Positions 44,362-53,475 of a DNA stretch of 64,000 bases are shown here, piece after piece. Source of the stretch: an uncultured Bacteroidia bacterium (GTDB taxonomy: Bacteria > Bacteroidota > Bacteroidia > Bacteroidales > UBA932); contig CADBAY010000011.1 of NCBI GenBank assembly GCA_902792815.1, positions 19,456-83,455 on the forward strand, in the 5' to 3' direction. The position numbers and the translations under genes are program-made. Numbering within the stretch: position 1 is the stretch's first letter; each line of letters opens with the position of its first letter. Under the pieces are notes generated by a model that worked only from the letters and a program-made list of their open reading frames with translations, ran no database searches and had not been told where the DNA came from.

Positions 44362-46272
44362 TTAGCGCTGGACGTACTCTTTGAGTATCTCGTCAATACG
44401 CCCGTTGATAGCATCTGCAGTGGCTTTGCCCTTGACTCCGATGCCGGGGATGGAGTACAAGTCGCCTGCGGCGGCACGAAGCGCCCCCATCCCTATCTCG
44501 CCGTTATTAACAGCCGACAATAAAGTGGAAAGCAGGCCGTCGATATCGGCGGTGCTTACTTTGTAATTCCACTTCTGCGCCTTGGCATAGCTCACCGGGC
44601 GCGGACCCTGGTTACGGGTACAATCCACCGGGCGTATATCCACATCGGGGAACTCGCGGTGAAGGCCATCCAATTGGCCCTCGTTGGCGCGGTATGCCCT
44701 CACCAAGTCTCCCAGGCTGTTGTATCGGTTAGTAATACGGCCCTGGCTCAAACTGTTTTTCAGACAGGTCTGGATATCGTTGTAAACGGGTACGACGGTG
44801 ATTTTATCCATCCCCAGCTCCCGTGCCCTGCGGATAATTGCGCCGATGGCCCCCTCGCCCGAAGGCACTCCGTCGCAAATAAGTCCGGCATTTTTAAGGT
44901 CCAGATGGCGCACGGCGGTCGATTTGCCAGAAGATGGCGGGCCCATGACAATCACCATGTCGCTCTTGCCCTCACGAAGGGCCTTTTGTATCATGTGCGA
45001 AAAGATATAATCGTAGAGGAGTTGCCCTGCGGCATCAAAATCGGAGGCGTTGGTACCGGTATAGCCAAGCGGGCGGAACAGCGCCCTTACCTCGTTGGGG
45101 TCAAGGGTGTTACCGGCGGCGCCAAGATACTTGTCCTTCAGTTGGTCCAGGCGCTCCCCTGCCCATTCCACCGCATCGGGCCCGGTAAGCTGAGGCTGAG
45201 GGGCCTCGATGGAGCAGGCGGAGGGATAGCGGTTCATACGGGTATGACGCCGGATATCCATCACCTTTTCTTCGGCAAAATAGGTGTCGCCCGGCAGCTG
45301 ATAGCGGGCGTTCCCCTCCGGATCGGGCGTAAAAATCATCTGCGATGCCTCCCCCCGGTCAACATAGCGCACCCATCCACGCGGGGAGAGGTTGTATTCT
45401 CCGTCGCCCAGCACCGCATTGACCACGCAGTTGGTGTCCCACATTCGCTGTCCCACCTCGCAATCGAACTGGGTATAGACGGTCTTTATGGGATTCAGGT
45501 TGGTGTAGGACAGGTCGGTTAGTATATCCTTGGAGGTATAGTCCATCATTTCGCCCACATTGGTGGGAGACAGCACCAGGTCAACGTTACGAGGCAGCTT
45601 GTCGTAGAAAACGGCCGCCGCGGCGGAAGCGGTGCGCATGTTGTAGCCGCTCAGGTTGTCGTTCCCGTCAAAGTGGCCGGCCTGCACGTAAACAGCCTTG
45701 ACTTTGAGGCCGAAAAGTTCCGTTCCATCAAGCGGGGAGAATTCGTCGGGGCCCGACTCAAAGAGCTGAGAGAGACATGTCATCATGCCAATTGCCACCA
45801 CAACCACCGAATGGTCTTCAGCCTCCGAGAGCAGTTTACGGTAGAATTTATAGCCTTCCGGCAGTTTGGCCGGATCGATGGAACGCGGATACAGCCAGTC
45901 GCCGCCGGGCTTTTTGAAACCGACCAGACGGCTGTAGGGAATAAAATCGTACGGATCTTTTATGCCATTATGCTCCAGTGCGATGGGTATGTCGGGATGG
46001 CCATAGTACAGGTTGAAAATATCCACCAGGACAGCATTCCTGTCCCCTTCCCTGTCAACAATGACTCCTTTCAGGTCCACCAACCCGTCCTCTATGTAGT
46101 GATAGAGCATCACTATGGAAAACAAATCGTCGGTACAGCTGCCAAAGTCGGTATCGAGTATTATTGGAACAGGCTGCCTGAGAGGATGGGAAGTGCCGTA
46201 ACTAATGTTCTGTGCCCGCCCGGGCATAAAGCTTAGGACGGCAAGAAGAAGAGCAAAGAAGAGTTTTTTCAT
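44362..46272 (-). CDS. Exported nucleoside hydrolase fused to a zeta-toxin-like P-loop kinase domain
   Basis: A 636-residue protein with signal peptide 1-20 (MKKLFFALLLAVLSFMPGRA). Residues about 34-345 are an inosine-uridine-preferring nucleoside hydrolase: PIILDTDFGSCTDDLFS holds the Ca-binding Asp cluster in the form DTDxGxxxDD, with later VVAIGMMTCLSQLF and VYVQAGHFDGNDNLSGYN. Residues about 365-580 resemble zeta-toxin/AAA kinase domains: MVIVMGPPSSGKSTAVRHL (Walker A 444-451), CDGVPSGEGA, DKITVVPVYNDI. The last 50 residues contain a helix-hairpin-like SIPGIGVKGKATADAI. The two halves are in one uninterrupted frame. Why a P-loop kinase should be exported is unclear; ATP is scarce outside the cytoplasm. 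Confidence 0.82.
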   Translation of the reverse strand: MKKLFFALLLAVLSFMPGRAQNISYGTSHPLRQPVPIILDTDFGSCTDDLFSIVMLYHYIEDGLVDLKGVIVDREGDRNAVLVDIFNLYYGHPDIPIALEHNGIKDPYDFIPYSRLVGFKKPGGDWLYPRSIDPAKLPEGYKFYRKLLSEAEDHSVVVVAIGMMTCLSQLFESGPDEFSPLDGTELFGLKVKAVYVQAGHFDGNDNLSGYNMRTASAAAAVFYDKLPRNVDLVLSPTNVGEMMDYTSKDILTDLSYTNLNPIKTVYTQFDCEVGQRMWDTNCVVNAVLGDGEYNLSPRGWVRYVDRGEASQMIFTPDPEGNARYQLPGDTYFAEEKVMDIRRHTRMNRYPSACSIEAPQPQLTGPDAVEWAGERLDQLKDKYLGAAGNTLDPNEVRALFRPLGYTGTNASDFDAAGQLLYDYIFSHMIQKALREGKSDMVIVMGPPSSGKSTAVRHLDLKNAGLICDGVPSGEGAIGAIIRRARELGMDKITVVPVYNDIQTCLKNSLSQGRITNRYNSLGDLVRAYRANEGQLDGLHREFPDVDIRPVDCTRNQGPRPVSYAKAQKWNYKVSTADIDGLLSTLLSAVNNGEIGMGALRAAAGDLYSIPGIGVKGKATADAINGRIDEILKEYVQR

Positions 46273-46343
46273 ATTCTGGCCATGTTTTCTTCAAAAATCG
46301 GCATTTTTTTTCAAATTACATTCGCTACTTGAGTTTTTAAGCC

Positions 46344-46351
46344 TACATTTG
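46344..46351 (+). promoter_or_regulatory. Promoter -7 box for the tyrosine phosphatase gene
   Basis: TACATTTG, 4 nt upstream of the ATG at 46356, another predicted near-leaderless transcript. Confidence 0.5.
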
Positions 46352-46355
46352 TAAT

Positions 46356-47504
46356 ATGAGCAAGAAACTATTATCCCTTCTTTTGATTCTCCCGGCACTG
46401 ACCTTCTGCGCTCCCAAAGCATCCGAGAACGGCAGCCTGAAGGACATCCCGGAAATCCACTACGCCGACACGGTGCTGGCAACTAACGTAAATGTCGAAA
46501 AGTTCCTGACGGAAGTCTCCTACCCCGACACCGATTATTCATTCACCAAAATATTCGACTACTACGGCGGGTACAACGAATCCTGCACCGAAGAGCCCGA
46601 CTCCGACCTTCCTCCGGTTTACTGCATCCGCTGGAATGCCGAGCCCGGCGCCGGAAAGCTGGTTTTCGAGCTCAAAGAGCCCGGCGCGGAGCGCACGGAA
46701 ATCCTCAAGAGGGGCAGCAACTGCGTGTCATTCACGAACCTGCTTCCCAACACCGGATATACTTTCAAGGTAAGTTCCCAAAAGAGCGGTAAAGTGCTCA
46801 CTGAAGGCAGCTTCTGCACTACCGGGCACCTTCACCAGGTATGGTTCAAAGACAATTGCCGCAACGCCAGAGACCTTGGCGGATGGACCACCACCGACGG
46901 AAAGACCGTTAAATACCGCAAGATTTACCGCGGCGGCCGCATGGAGAAATGGACCCTTAGCAAACTCGGCGGCAAGGAAGTGCTCCAGGAAGGAATCAAG
47001 GCCCAGCTTGACCTCCGCGGCCACTCTGACGTACTTTCAGCCCCTGCGGTACAGGGCCTGGAATTCTGCGCCCCCGTAATAGAACAGGGCGGCCCCACCA
47101 TGCTCATCGACGATGCGGCCAAAACCAAGCAGTGCTTCGACTTCATCCTGAACTGCGTCAAGGAAGACAAGCCTGTGTACTACCACTGCTCCCTCGGGCG
47201 TGACCGCACAGGCACACTTACGATTCTTCTGCTTGGAGTGCTTGGAGTTGCGGAAGGCGACATTTCCAAAGAGTTCGAGCTCACCTACTTTGCCCCCAGA
47301 GGCTGGAGCATAGCATATTCTGAAGACAATTTGATTTTTGCCAACGACCGCACCAAATGGGCCTGCGAGCCCACTGCAAGCTACCTTCGCAGCCTTGCGG
47401 GCGACGAAGGCAGCATAGGCCAGGGGGCACAGAACTACCTCCTCTCAATCGGCGTAAGCCAGGAAGATATCGACTGCTTCCGCACCCTGATGCTGACGCA
47501 GTAA
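46356..47504 (+). CDS. Tyrosine-protein phosphatase lipoprotein
   Basis: A 382-residue lipoprotein (lipobox LTFC, Cys18). Residues about 40-155 are a fibronectin-type-III-like module (VYCIRWNAEPGAGKLVFEL, NTGYTFKVSS). The C-terminal two-thirds is a Y_phosphatase3-type domain: CRNARDLGGW, DLRGHSDV and the catalytic P-loop HCSLGRDRTG (Cys278, Arg in GRDRTG). It should dephosphorylate phosphoesters (protein tyrosine, phosphoinositide or inositol phosphates) outside the inner membrane. It is divergent from the nucleoside-hydrolase fusion. Confidence 0.9.
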   Translation: MSKKLLSLLLILPALTFCAPKASENGSLKDIPEIHYADTVLATNVNVEKFLTEVSYPDTDYSFTKIFDYYGGYNESCTEEPDSDLPPVYCIRWNAEPGAGKLVFELKEPGAERTEILKRGSNCVSFTNLLPNTGYTFKVSSQKSGKVLTEGSFCTTGHLHQVWFKDNCRNARDLGGWTTTDGKTVKYRKIYRGGRMEKWTLSKLGGKEVLQEGIKAQLDLRGHSDVLSAPAVQGLEFCAPVIEQGGPTMLIDDAAKTKQCFDFILNCVKEDKPVYYHCSLGRDRTGTLTILLLGVLGVAEGDISKEFELTYFAPRGWSIAYSEDNLIFANDRTKWACEPTASYLRSLAGDEGSIGQGAQNYLLSIGVSQEDIDCFRTLMLTQ

Positions 47505-47520
47505 GCAAGGAAAGGCCTGC

Positions 47521-48807
47521 TTACCAGACCTTGCTGAATATCGTGGGGTTAATGATGAGCATAAGCCAGGCCCAGTGCAGGTCACCTTGGCTGGAAGCCC
47601 TCTTCAGGACCACCATGGTGTCGGTGCCTTTCATGAATGAATAACCGGCACTTATCGAGCAGTCGTTGAAGAATTTATACGATGCTTTCAGCTCCACCTC
47701 ATGTCCAAGGGGCATCTTGGCGTTGTAGAGTTTGGTGGCAGTAGCAAGGAAGTGGTAAGAAGCATCCACGGCGACCTTCTTCCCGGGCATCCATTTGCCG
47801 CCGACATATGCATTTTGCAGTCCGGGGGTAAATCCGTTCACATACGTGGTGACGTAGAAAAAGTCCATTGCGCCGTAGAACTTGTTGTGCGAACCGTACA
47901 AAGAGCTGAATCCGCGTATTGTTTCGTGGCGCGTAAGGCCTATGGAGCCCTTGGGGGGAGTGGCAAAACTATGGTCGCCGCTAAGGAAGTCGTATCCGCC
48001 GTAAACAGACCAGTGCTCACCCGGATTGAAGGCGAATTTGGCACTCGCCATCCAGGCGTCGATAGGAATTCCCGTCTCGTCTTTACCCATCTGATGATAG
48101 TAAGCGGCCTCTGCCGACCATTTCTTGGGACGGTAAGACACGTACACGCCGGTAATCTGCTGATAGAAAGTATGCTCGACTTCATTATTGTCTCTGCCCT
48201 GCATTCCTGCATTCATGAACAGCAGGGAGGCACCCAGGCCGGTATTCGGAACGTCATAGTGATACCAAAGGGCCTCCATCGACTTATATGGCTGAAGGCC
48301 GCCCGTAAAATAGGTTCCCCCGGACATATTGGCCAGATTCTGGTTGTACGCCCCTACCAGATGGATCTTGTGCCCATGGCCCTCGTAACCAAGTTTGAGG
48401 GCATCGTGCGAAAGGCCCGTCATGGACCATTCGTCGGAACCGAAGATTCGCTGGTCGTCGTACGAGAGGTTCTGGCGTCCGAACTGGGCGAACAATCCAC
48501 TTTTCGTAAAGAGCTTGGCCCACGCCTCGTAGACGTTGAATGACACGTTCTGGGCGCTCCCCCAAGTAGTGGCGTGCTGAGCGGTCAGCTTTGTCTGGAG
48601 CGAAGGCCTCTCGTACGAAATCCCGAGCCGGGAGCGTTCAAGGATAAAACTTGCGTTATCCGCAATATCATCATCTTCGGTGGCAAGTCCACCTATACGC
48701 AACTCGCCGCGGGTGAGAAGGTCGGCGTCTACGACAAGCTTATAATCTTGCGCCTTAAGGCCGCTCCCGGCGAGAAGCAGCAAAGCAACCCACAAAAGGC
48801 GTTTCAT
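47521..48807 (-). CDS. Alginate-export-like outer-membrane porin
   Basis: A 428-residue exported beta-barrel. Signal peptide ends GLKAQ; barrel strands include SRLGISYERPSLQTKLTAQH and the motif FGRQNLSYDDQRIFG, typical of alginate_exp/porin barrels. Substrate unknown. Its start overlaps the STAS gene stop by 4 bp (48804-48807), and the STAS gene in turn overlaps the SpoIIE-type gene, so synthesis of this porin is translationally coupled to a partner-switching regulatory pair. Confidence 0.83.
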   Translation of the reverse strand: MKRLLWVALLLLAGSGLKAQDYKLVVDADLLTRGELRIGGLATEDDDIADNASFILERSRLGISYERPSLQTKLTAQHATTWGSAQNVSFNVYEAWAKLFTKSGLFAQFGRQNLSYDDQRIFGSDEWSMTGLSHDALKLGYEGHGHKIHLVGAYNQNLANMSGGTYFTGGLQPYKSMEALWYHYDVPNTGLGASLLFMNAGMQGRDNNEVEHTFYQQITGVYVSYRPKKWSAEAAYYHQMGKDETGIPIDAWMASAKFAFNPGEHWSVYGGYDFLSGDHSFATPPKGSIGLTRHETIRGFSSLYGSHNKFYGAMDFFYVTTYVNGFTPGLQNAYVGGKWMPGKKVAVDASYHFLATATKLYNAKMPLGHEVELKASYKFFNDCSISAGYSFMKGTDTMVVLKRASSQGDLHWAWLMLIINPTIFSKVW

Positions 48808-49106
48808 TCAAACTCAAATAACTTGATAAATCCCGTAAGTTCAAACACGTCGCGGATTACCTCGTTGACGTTTTTAAGCACCACACGGCCCCCATCGGCC
48901 TTAACCTTCTTAAGTATGCCCAGAAGTATGCGAAGGCCGCTGGACGCTATGTATTCGAGCTCGGTGCAGTCAATGACTACGTCGCGGCCCTCACTTCCCA
49001 GAAGGGGACGGAGATCAGCTTCAACCTCGGCCGCTGCCGCTGTATCCAGTTCCCCGGACAGGAACGCCACCAGCTTGCCGTCAATTTCCTGAATGCTTGT
49101 TTTCAT
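48804..49106 (-). CDS. STAS-domain anti-sigma-factor antagonist
   Basis: A 100-residue SpoIIAA/RsbV-type protein. The phosphorylatable serine motif is LEYIASSGLRILL (two adjacent Ser). It would be phosphorylated by an anti-sigma kinase and dephosphorylated by a PP2C phosphatase. The upstream gene encodes both such domains in one chain. It overlaps both neighbours by 4 bp. Confidence 0.93.
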   Translation of the reverse strand: MKTSIQEIDGKLVAFLSGELDTAAAAEVEADLRPLLGSEGRDVVIDCTELEYIASSGLRILLGILKKVKADGGRVVLKNVNEVIRDVFELTGFIKLFEFE

Positions 49107-51253
49107 ATCAATGATTTCTTAAGTGTTAATACATTTTTGTCTCCCGCACGCTCATATCCCACATAATCCATCATGCTGCGTGCAAGTAATATTCCAAGGC
49201 CGCCCTGATCGCGATCTTCTGCGGCCAGGTCGGTATCAGGAGCCGCCACGGCGGTGGGATCGAACTCAATGCCTTCATCGCTGACCGTAAAGGTAAGCTC
49301 CTTTCCGTCGGAACAAGCCTCTATATCTACATACCCATCCTGGCCCTCAGGGTAGGCATAGGACATTACATTCACAACTATTTCCTCGAGCCCAAGCCTC
49401 AAGCGTGCAGCTGTCTTGCCATCAGCCGAAATGCGCTCGCAAACCGACTTTATGAACACGCCCAAGCGCTCCACATCCTTGACGTCAGTGGTGAGGGTAA
49501 TCTTTTCTCTCAAGGCAACGCCCTCATCTTCACGCATATAGCGTATAGTCAGCAGGGTCATGTCGTCGCTTTGCGGCGCGCCCTTGGTGAAGTTGCCGAC
49601 TTCATTTTCAAGAGCGCCCACCAACTGCTCCGCGCTCACATCGAGGCAGTTCGATACAACTTCTTTCACCCGTGAGAGGGTAAACTGCTGCCTCTGGGTA
49701 TCCTTGGCCTCGGTCAGGCCGTCGGTATAAAGCACAATGCCCGTACCGGAGCGCAGGAGGCATTCCTGCTCGTCGAATTCGGTAGTGTCGAACACTCCCA
49801 GAGGAAGGTTGGACACGGCTTTCAGTTCCTCAACCGTATCGCCGACCACCAGAGGGCGGTCGTGACCGGCATTGCAAAAGCGCAGTTTGCCCGATTTGAG
49901 GTCCAGTACCCCGCTGAAGAAGGTAACGAACATATTGGCATCGTTATCCCTGCACAACTGTTTGTTGAGGGCCTGCATGATACGGCTGGGGCTGTCTTCG
50001 CTCTCGGATACCATCCTGAACAGAGAATGCATCACCGACATAAGCATTGCGGAAGGCACGCCCTTGCCGCTCACGTCCCCTACGCAGAAGAAGAGTTTTT
50101 CGTCCCTGATGAAGAAGTCGAAAAGGTCGCCGCCCACCTCGAGTGCCGGCACCAGGTGCCCATATATGTCAAGGTCTTTTCGCTCGGGATAAGGAGGGAA
50201 TGTTTCGGGCAGCATCTCCATCTGTATCCTCTTGGCTACGGCAAGCTCGCCTCCAAGACGCGCCTGCTCTATGTTGACCGCCCGCAACTGACGTTCTTTA
50301 TGCGCAAAGCGCTCTATCATAAAGAACATGATCAAAAGGCCGGCAAGGATCCAAAGGATCTGCTCCCTGCGCAGTTTCTGCAGGGGCGCGAACACCTCGG
50401 CGGTCGGATAGACCTGGACCAAAGTCCAGTATGGAGCCCGTCTCATCCTTGTCTGGCGGACGGTTATCTTCTTTTCGTCCAATGGAGGGCATTTGCCGTT
50501 TACCACTTCAGCCACTTGGTTCACTAACTCTGCGGAAGCCCGGCTCACGGGAGGCGAAGCCACAAGGTCACCCTCGTCGTTAAGCATGAAGGCAAATGAA
50601 TCCGGATACGGCTGACGTGCATTAAGCGTGTCCCCTAACCACGAGAGATCCATATCCAAACCGCAAACGGCCACAATCTTCCCCGTCTCGTCTGAAATGG
50701 GGTAGGAATACGTGGTGAGGCTCATGGGCTCGTCGGCACCGTACATATAAGGATCCGACCATAATTGACGCTCAGTCTCCAGCACCTTGCGGAACGCCGG
50801 GGTCTGAGTATAATCGTGATCCTCGCCCGCAATCTGCTCCATTCTATAGCCATTATCGCCGGTTTTGGCCACGTATGGCTCAAAGAGCCGCCCTTTGGAG
50901 CGGTAGTAATCAGGCACGAAGCCAATGCATCCTCCCACCACATGCCGATTGTCGTCGATAAGCCGCACGATGGCATTGAACATCGAATCAGGATATGGCA
51001 GGTAGTGGCGGATCTCCCATTCGTTTTCCCTCATGGTAGTCTCGGTGAGTTCCAGCGTATGGCTTATGTTATCGGCCATACTGCCAAGCACGATGCGGGA
51101 GCGGACATCCATGTCGTGGTAGAACAATGAGCTTAGTTTATTGTACTGCACAATGGATATCATTTCCACCAACAGGGCGGCTATGATTATGATTCCGAGC
51201 CCGGCGCCGAACTCGCCACGGAAAAACTGCCGTATTTTGCCAGGAAAAGCCAT
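49103..51253 (-). CDS. Membrane SpoIIE-type phosphatase fused to an RsbW-like kinase domain
   Basis: A 716-residue inner-membrane sensor. TM1 is at about 15-38 (LGIIIIAALLVEMISIV), a dCache-like external sensor spans about 40-295, TM2 is at about 300-320 (ILWILAGLLIMFFMI). Residues about 335-575 are a SpoIIE/PP2C phosphatase (AKRIQMEMLPETFP, GGDLFDFF, DVSGKGVPSAMLM, LYTDGLTEAKD). Residues about 585-716 are a HATPase_c module (RLGLEEIVVNVMSYAYPEG, GGLGILLARSMMDYV). So one protein holds both activities that set the phosphorylation state of the downstream STAS protein. The cognate sigma factor is not next to it. Confidence 0.93.
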   Translation of the reverse strand: MAFPGKIRQFFRGEFGAGLGIIIIAALLVEMISIVQYNKLSSLFYHDMDVRSRIVLGSMADNISHTLELTETTMRENEWEIRHYLPYPDSMFNAIVRLIDDNRHVVGGCIGFVPDYYRSKGRLFEPYVAKTGDNGYRMEQIAGEDHDYTQTPAFRKVLETERQLWSDPYMYGADEPMSLTTYSYPISDETGKIVAVCGLDMDLSWLGDTLNARQPYPDSFAFMLNDEGDLVASPPVSRASAELVNQVAEVVNGKCPPLDEKKITVRQTRMRRAPYWTLVQVYPTAEVFAPLQKLRREQILWILAGLLIMFFMIERFAHKERQLRAVNIEQARLGGELAVAKRIQMEMLPETFPPYPERKDLDIYGHLVPALEVGGDLFDFFIRDEKLFFCVGDVSGKGVPSAMLMSVMHSLFRMVSESEDSPSRIMQALNKQLCRDNDANMFVTFFSGVLDLKSGKLRFCNAGHDRPLVVGDTVEELKAVSNLPLGVFDTTEFDEQECLLRSGTGIVLYTDGLTEAKDTQRQQFTLSRVKEVVSNCLDVSAEQLVGALENEVGNFTKGAPQSDDMTLLTIRYMREDEGVALREKITLTTDVKDVERLGVFIKSVCERISADGKTAARLRLGLEEIVVNVMSYAYPEGQDGYVDIEACSDGKELTFTVSDEGIEFDPTAVAAPDTDLAAEDRDQGGLGILLARSMMDYVGYERAGDKNVLTLKKSLI

Positions 51254-51385
51254 TACAGGGTTACAAATCTAACTTACAAATATAAAGATTTTCCGTTATG
51301 CTCCAATGTTATGGTACTTAAAAGAAAAACGAGGGCGTTTCGCATAAAATGTGTAAATTCGCAAAGTCATATTATTGATTCAGGC

Positions 51386-52480
51386 ATGAAACGCTTCATT
51401 CTTTTCATTCTTCTTGCTGTATCAGCTGCCGCATCGGCGCAGAGTTATGTTTATACGGAAGCCACTGAGCTTACCATTGTCGGGAAACTCATGCCCGGCA
51501 AAACTTCAAATCCATATCACCGGGTGGATACCACGCTCTACAAGGGCTTCACCAAGAGGGAGAATCAGCTGGTGCGCATGAGTTCCGGAATGGCCTGTGC
51601 ATTCAAGACCGATTCACGCAGCATCAGCGTATGCACCGTGTACGGCGAGATGGACGACCCTGTCAACACCAACATCATTTCCGCTCGCGGATACGATTTG
51701 TACGTTAAGCAGGACGGCAAATGGATTTGGGCTTCGTCGGGCGTAAGCCCCCGCAAGAATCCTTCGGAGCCGCTGAAGCTTATTTCCGGCATGGACGGGA
51801 GCGAGCATGAATTTCTGCTGTATTTTCCCGCCTACAGTGAGGAGTATTCCATAAAGGTGGGAGTAGAGCAAGGGGCTGCTCTCGAGAGCGTGCCCAATCC
51901 GTTCAGGCACCGCATTGCCATCTGGGGCTCCAGTTATACTCATGGCTCAAGCACATCCCGCTCCGGAATGACCTACCCGGCCCAGTTCTCCCGCGCCACA
52001 GGGCTGCAGATGCTCTCCCTTGGATGCAGCGGCCGCTGCATGCTCCAGGATTATTTCTGCGACGTGCTGGTAGATGTCGACGCTGACGCTTTCGTCTTCG
52101 ATTCTTTCTCCAATCCCAAGGCGGATATGATACGCGAGCGCCTCGTGCCGTTTATCGACCGTATGATTGCAGCGCACCCGGGCAAGCCTATGATTTTCCA
52201 GCAAACCATCTACAGGGAAAGGCGCAATTTCAACACCGCCGAGGACGAAAAGGAGCAAGCCAAGATGGACATGGCCTCACTAATTTTCAAGGAAATCAAA
52301 TCCACCCCCGAAGGGCGCAAAAAGTATAAAGACGTCTATTTCATCACGCCCGACGCCTGCCCCCAGAGCCACGAAGCCACTGTTGACGGAGTTCATCCCG
52401 ACAATTACGGTTACACCCTCTGGGCCAAGTCGATAGAAAAACCCGTCAAGAGAATACTCCGCAAGTACGGGATTAAATAG
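51386..52480 (+). CDS. Exported SGNH/GDSL hydrolase
   Basis: A 364-residue exported enzyme, signal peptide MKRFILFILLAVSAAASA. An N-terminal beta-sandwich (about 20-170) precedes an SGNH domain: block I IWGSSYTHGSS (catalytic Ser), SLGCSGRCML, VFDSFSNPKADM and block V DGVHPDNYGY (Asp-His). It is predicted to remove acyl groups from glycans. The frame is open to 51311, but the ATG at 51386 starts the signal peptide and a TAAATTCG box lies 25 nt upstream. Divergent from the SpoIIE gene; single transcription unit. Confidence 0.87.
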   Translation: MKRFILFILLAVSAAASAQSYVYTEATELTIVGKLMPGKTSNPYHRVDTTLYKGFTKRENQLVRMSSGMACAFKTDSRSISVCTVYGEMDDPVNTNIISARGYDLYVKQDGKWIWASSGVSPRKNPSEPLKLISGMDGSEHEFLLYFPAYSEEYSIKVGVEQGAALESVPNPFRHRIAIWGSSYTHGSSTSRSGMTYPAQFSRATGLQMLSLGCSGRCMLQDYFCDVLVDVDADAFVFDSFSNPKADMIRERLVPFIDRMIAAHPGKPMIFQQTIYRERRNFNTAEDEKEQAKMDMASLIFKEIKSTPEGRKKYKDVYFITPDACPQSHEATVDGVHPDNYGYTLWAKSIEKPVKRILRKYGIK

Positions 52481-52511
52481 CACGGGAGGGCTCTTTTTCG
52501 TAAAAAAGCAG

Positions 52512-52519
52512 TACCTTTG
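52512..52519 (+). promoter_or_regulatory. Promoter -7 box for the flavin-reductase-like gene
   Basis: TACCTTTG, 23 nt upstream of the ATG at 52543. Confidence 0.55.
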
Positions 52520-52542
52520 AATATCCTTAACACTAAGACGCT

Positions 52543-53475
52543 ATGGCAAGTTCATTCAAAGATCTGCGCATCGTAGACAATTTCTACCAGACGAGCGCTT
52601 TTTTCCCTATGCCCACGCTCCTGATATCCACTCTGGATGAAGAAGGCAATACCACCATGGGAGCTTATTCCCTTTGCTTCCCATATTACATAGCCGGCAA
52701 AGAGTATTATGCGATGATTCTGGAATGCAGGAACTCCAGCAATACAGCTCAAAACATCCTGCGCACCGGGAAGTGCGCCATCAACTTCCTTGAAGACGGT
52801 CCCAAGGACTTTGCTTCCATCGTCAAGCTCGGCTTCCCGGGAGAAACGTCCAAGGAGAAGATGGCAAAATGCAAGTTCGAACTGGAGCCCGGTCAAGCAG
52901 AGGGCGTGCGTCCCCTTGTCGTGAAAAAGGCATTCCAGGTGTTCGAATGCACGTGGGACGACTCCCTTGAGAACGCTTTCGAGGATCGTTCAAAAGTGGG
53001 ACAGCTTGAAGGCATGGAAGGTCCGTACCGGAACTTCAACGGCGTCACCTCAAAGTTCGGCTGTCACTTCATTCTCAAGATAGACAAGATCCTCATGAAG
53101 GAGAAGTACTACGATGCCATTATCAACGGCGTCAAGGCGGGCAGTTTCCCAAACGTCCCGGTTGATTATGGATATCGCGACAGTACATATTTCTGGTACA
53201 CCCGTTTCCGCAGGCCGCGCAAAGAGCCAATCCCGGCCGGAAAAGAAATGGCCGTGGACAGTGTCATCTTTGCCGCCAACAGGATAGACCCCGAAATCAA
53301 GTTCACCAAGGATGCTTGCCAGATGTGCGTGAAGATTCCGCGTGTATTCCTCAAAGCCGCCTTGACCCAGATGGTCGACTATGCCCGCGACAAAGGCTGG
53401 AAGCTCATCGATGTGCCCCAGTTAAAAGAGATTCAGGATAAGCGCAGCAAAGAAAAGAATCAACGGCGGCGCTGA
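52543..53475 (+). CDS. Flavin-reductase-like FMN-binding protein with C-terminal extension
   Basis: A 310-residue cytoplasmic protein. Residues about 15-200 match the FMN-binding split barrel of flavin reductases (FPMPTLLISTLDEEGNTTMG, LECRNSSNTAQNILRTGKCAINFLE seen in parts as RTGKCAINFLED). Usual family length is 160-220; the extra C-terminal 100 residues end in a basic tail. Cofactor binding is likely, the electron acceptor is unknown. The 3' end overlaps the convergent glycerate kinase gene by 71 bp. Confidence 0.85.
   Translation: MASSFKDLRIVDNFYQTSAFFPMPTLLISTLDEEGNTTMGAYSLCFPYYIAGKEYYAMILECRNSSNTAQNILRTGKCAINFLEDGPKDFASIVKLGFPGETSKEKMAKCKFELEPGQAEGVRPLVVKKAFQVFECTWDDSLENAFEDRSKVGQLEGMEGPYRNFNGVTSKFGCHFILKIDKILMKEKYYDAIINGVKAGSFPNVPVDYGYRDSTYFWYTRFRRPRKEPIPAGKEMAVDSVIFAANRIDPEIKFTKDACQMCVKIPRVFLKAALTQMVDYARDKGWKLIDVPQLKEIQDKRSKEKNQRRR

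Noticed and set aside
44362-45100. Zeta-type toxin-antitoxin system
   Set aside because: The P-loop domain resembles zeta toxins, but it is fused to a signal-peptide-bearing nucleoside hydrolase and no epsilon-like antitoxin gene is adjacent; kept as a domain fusion only.
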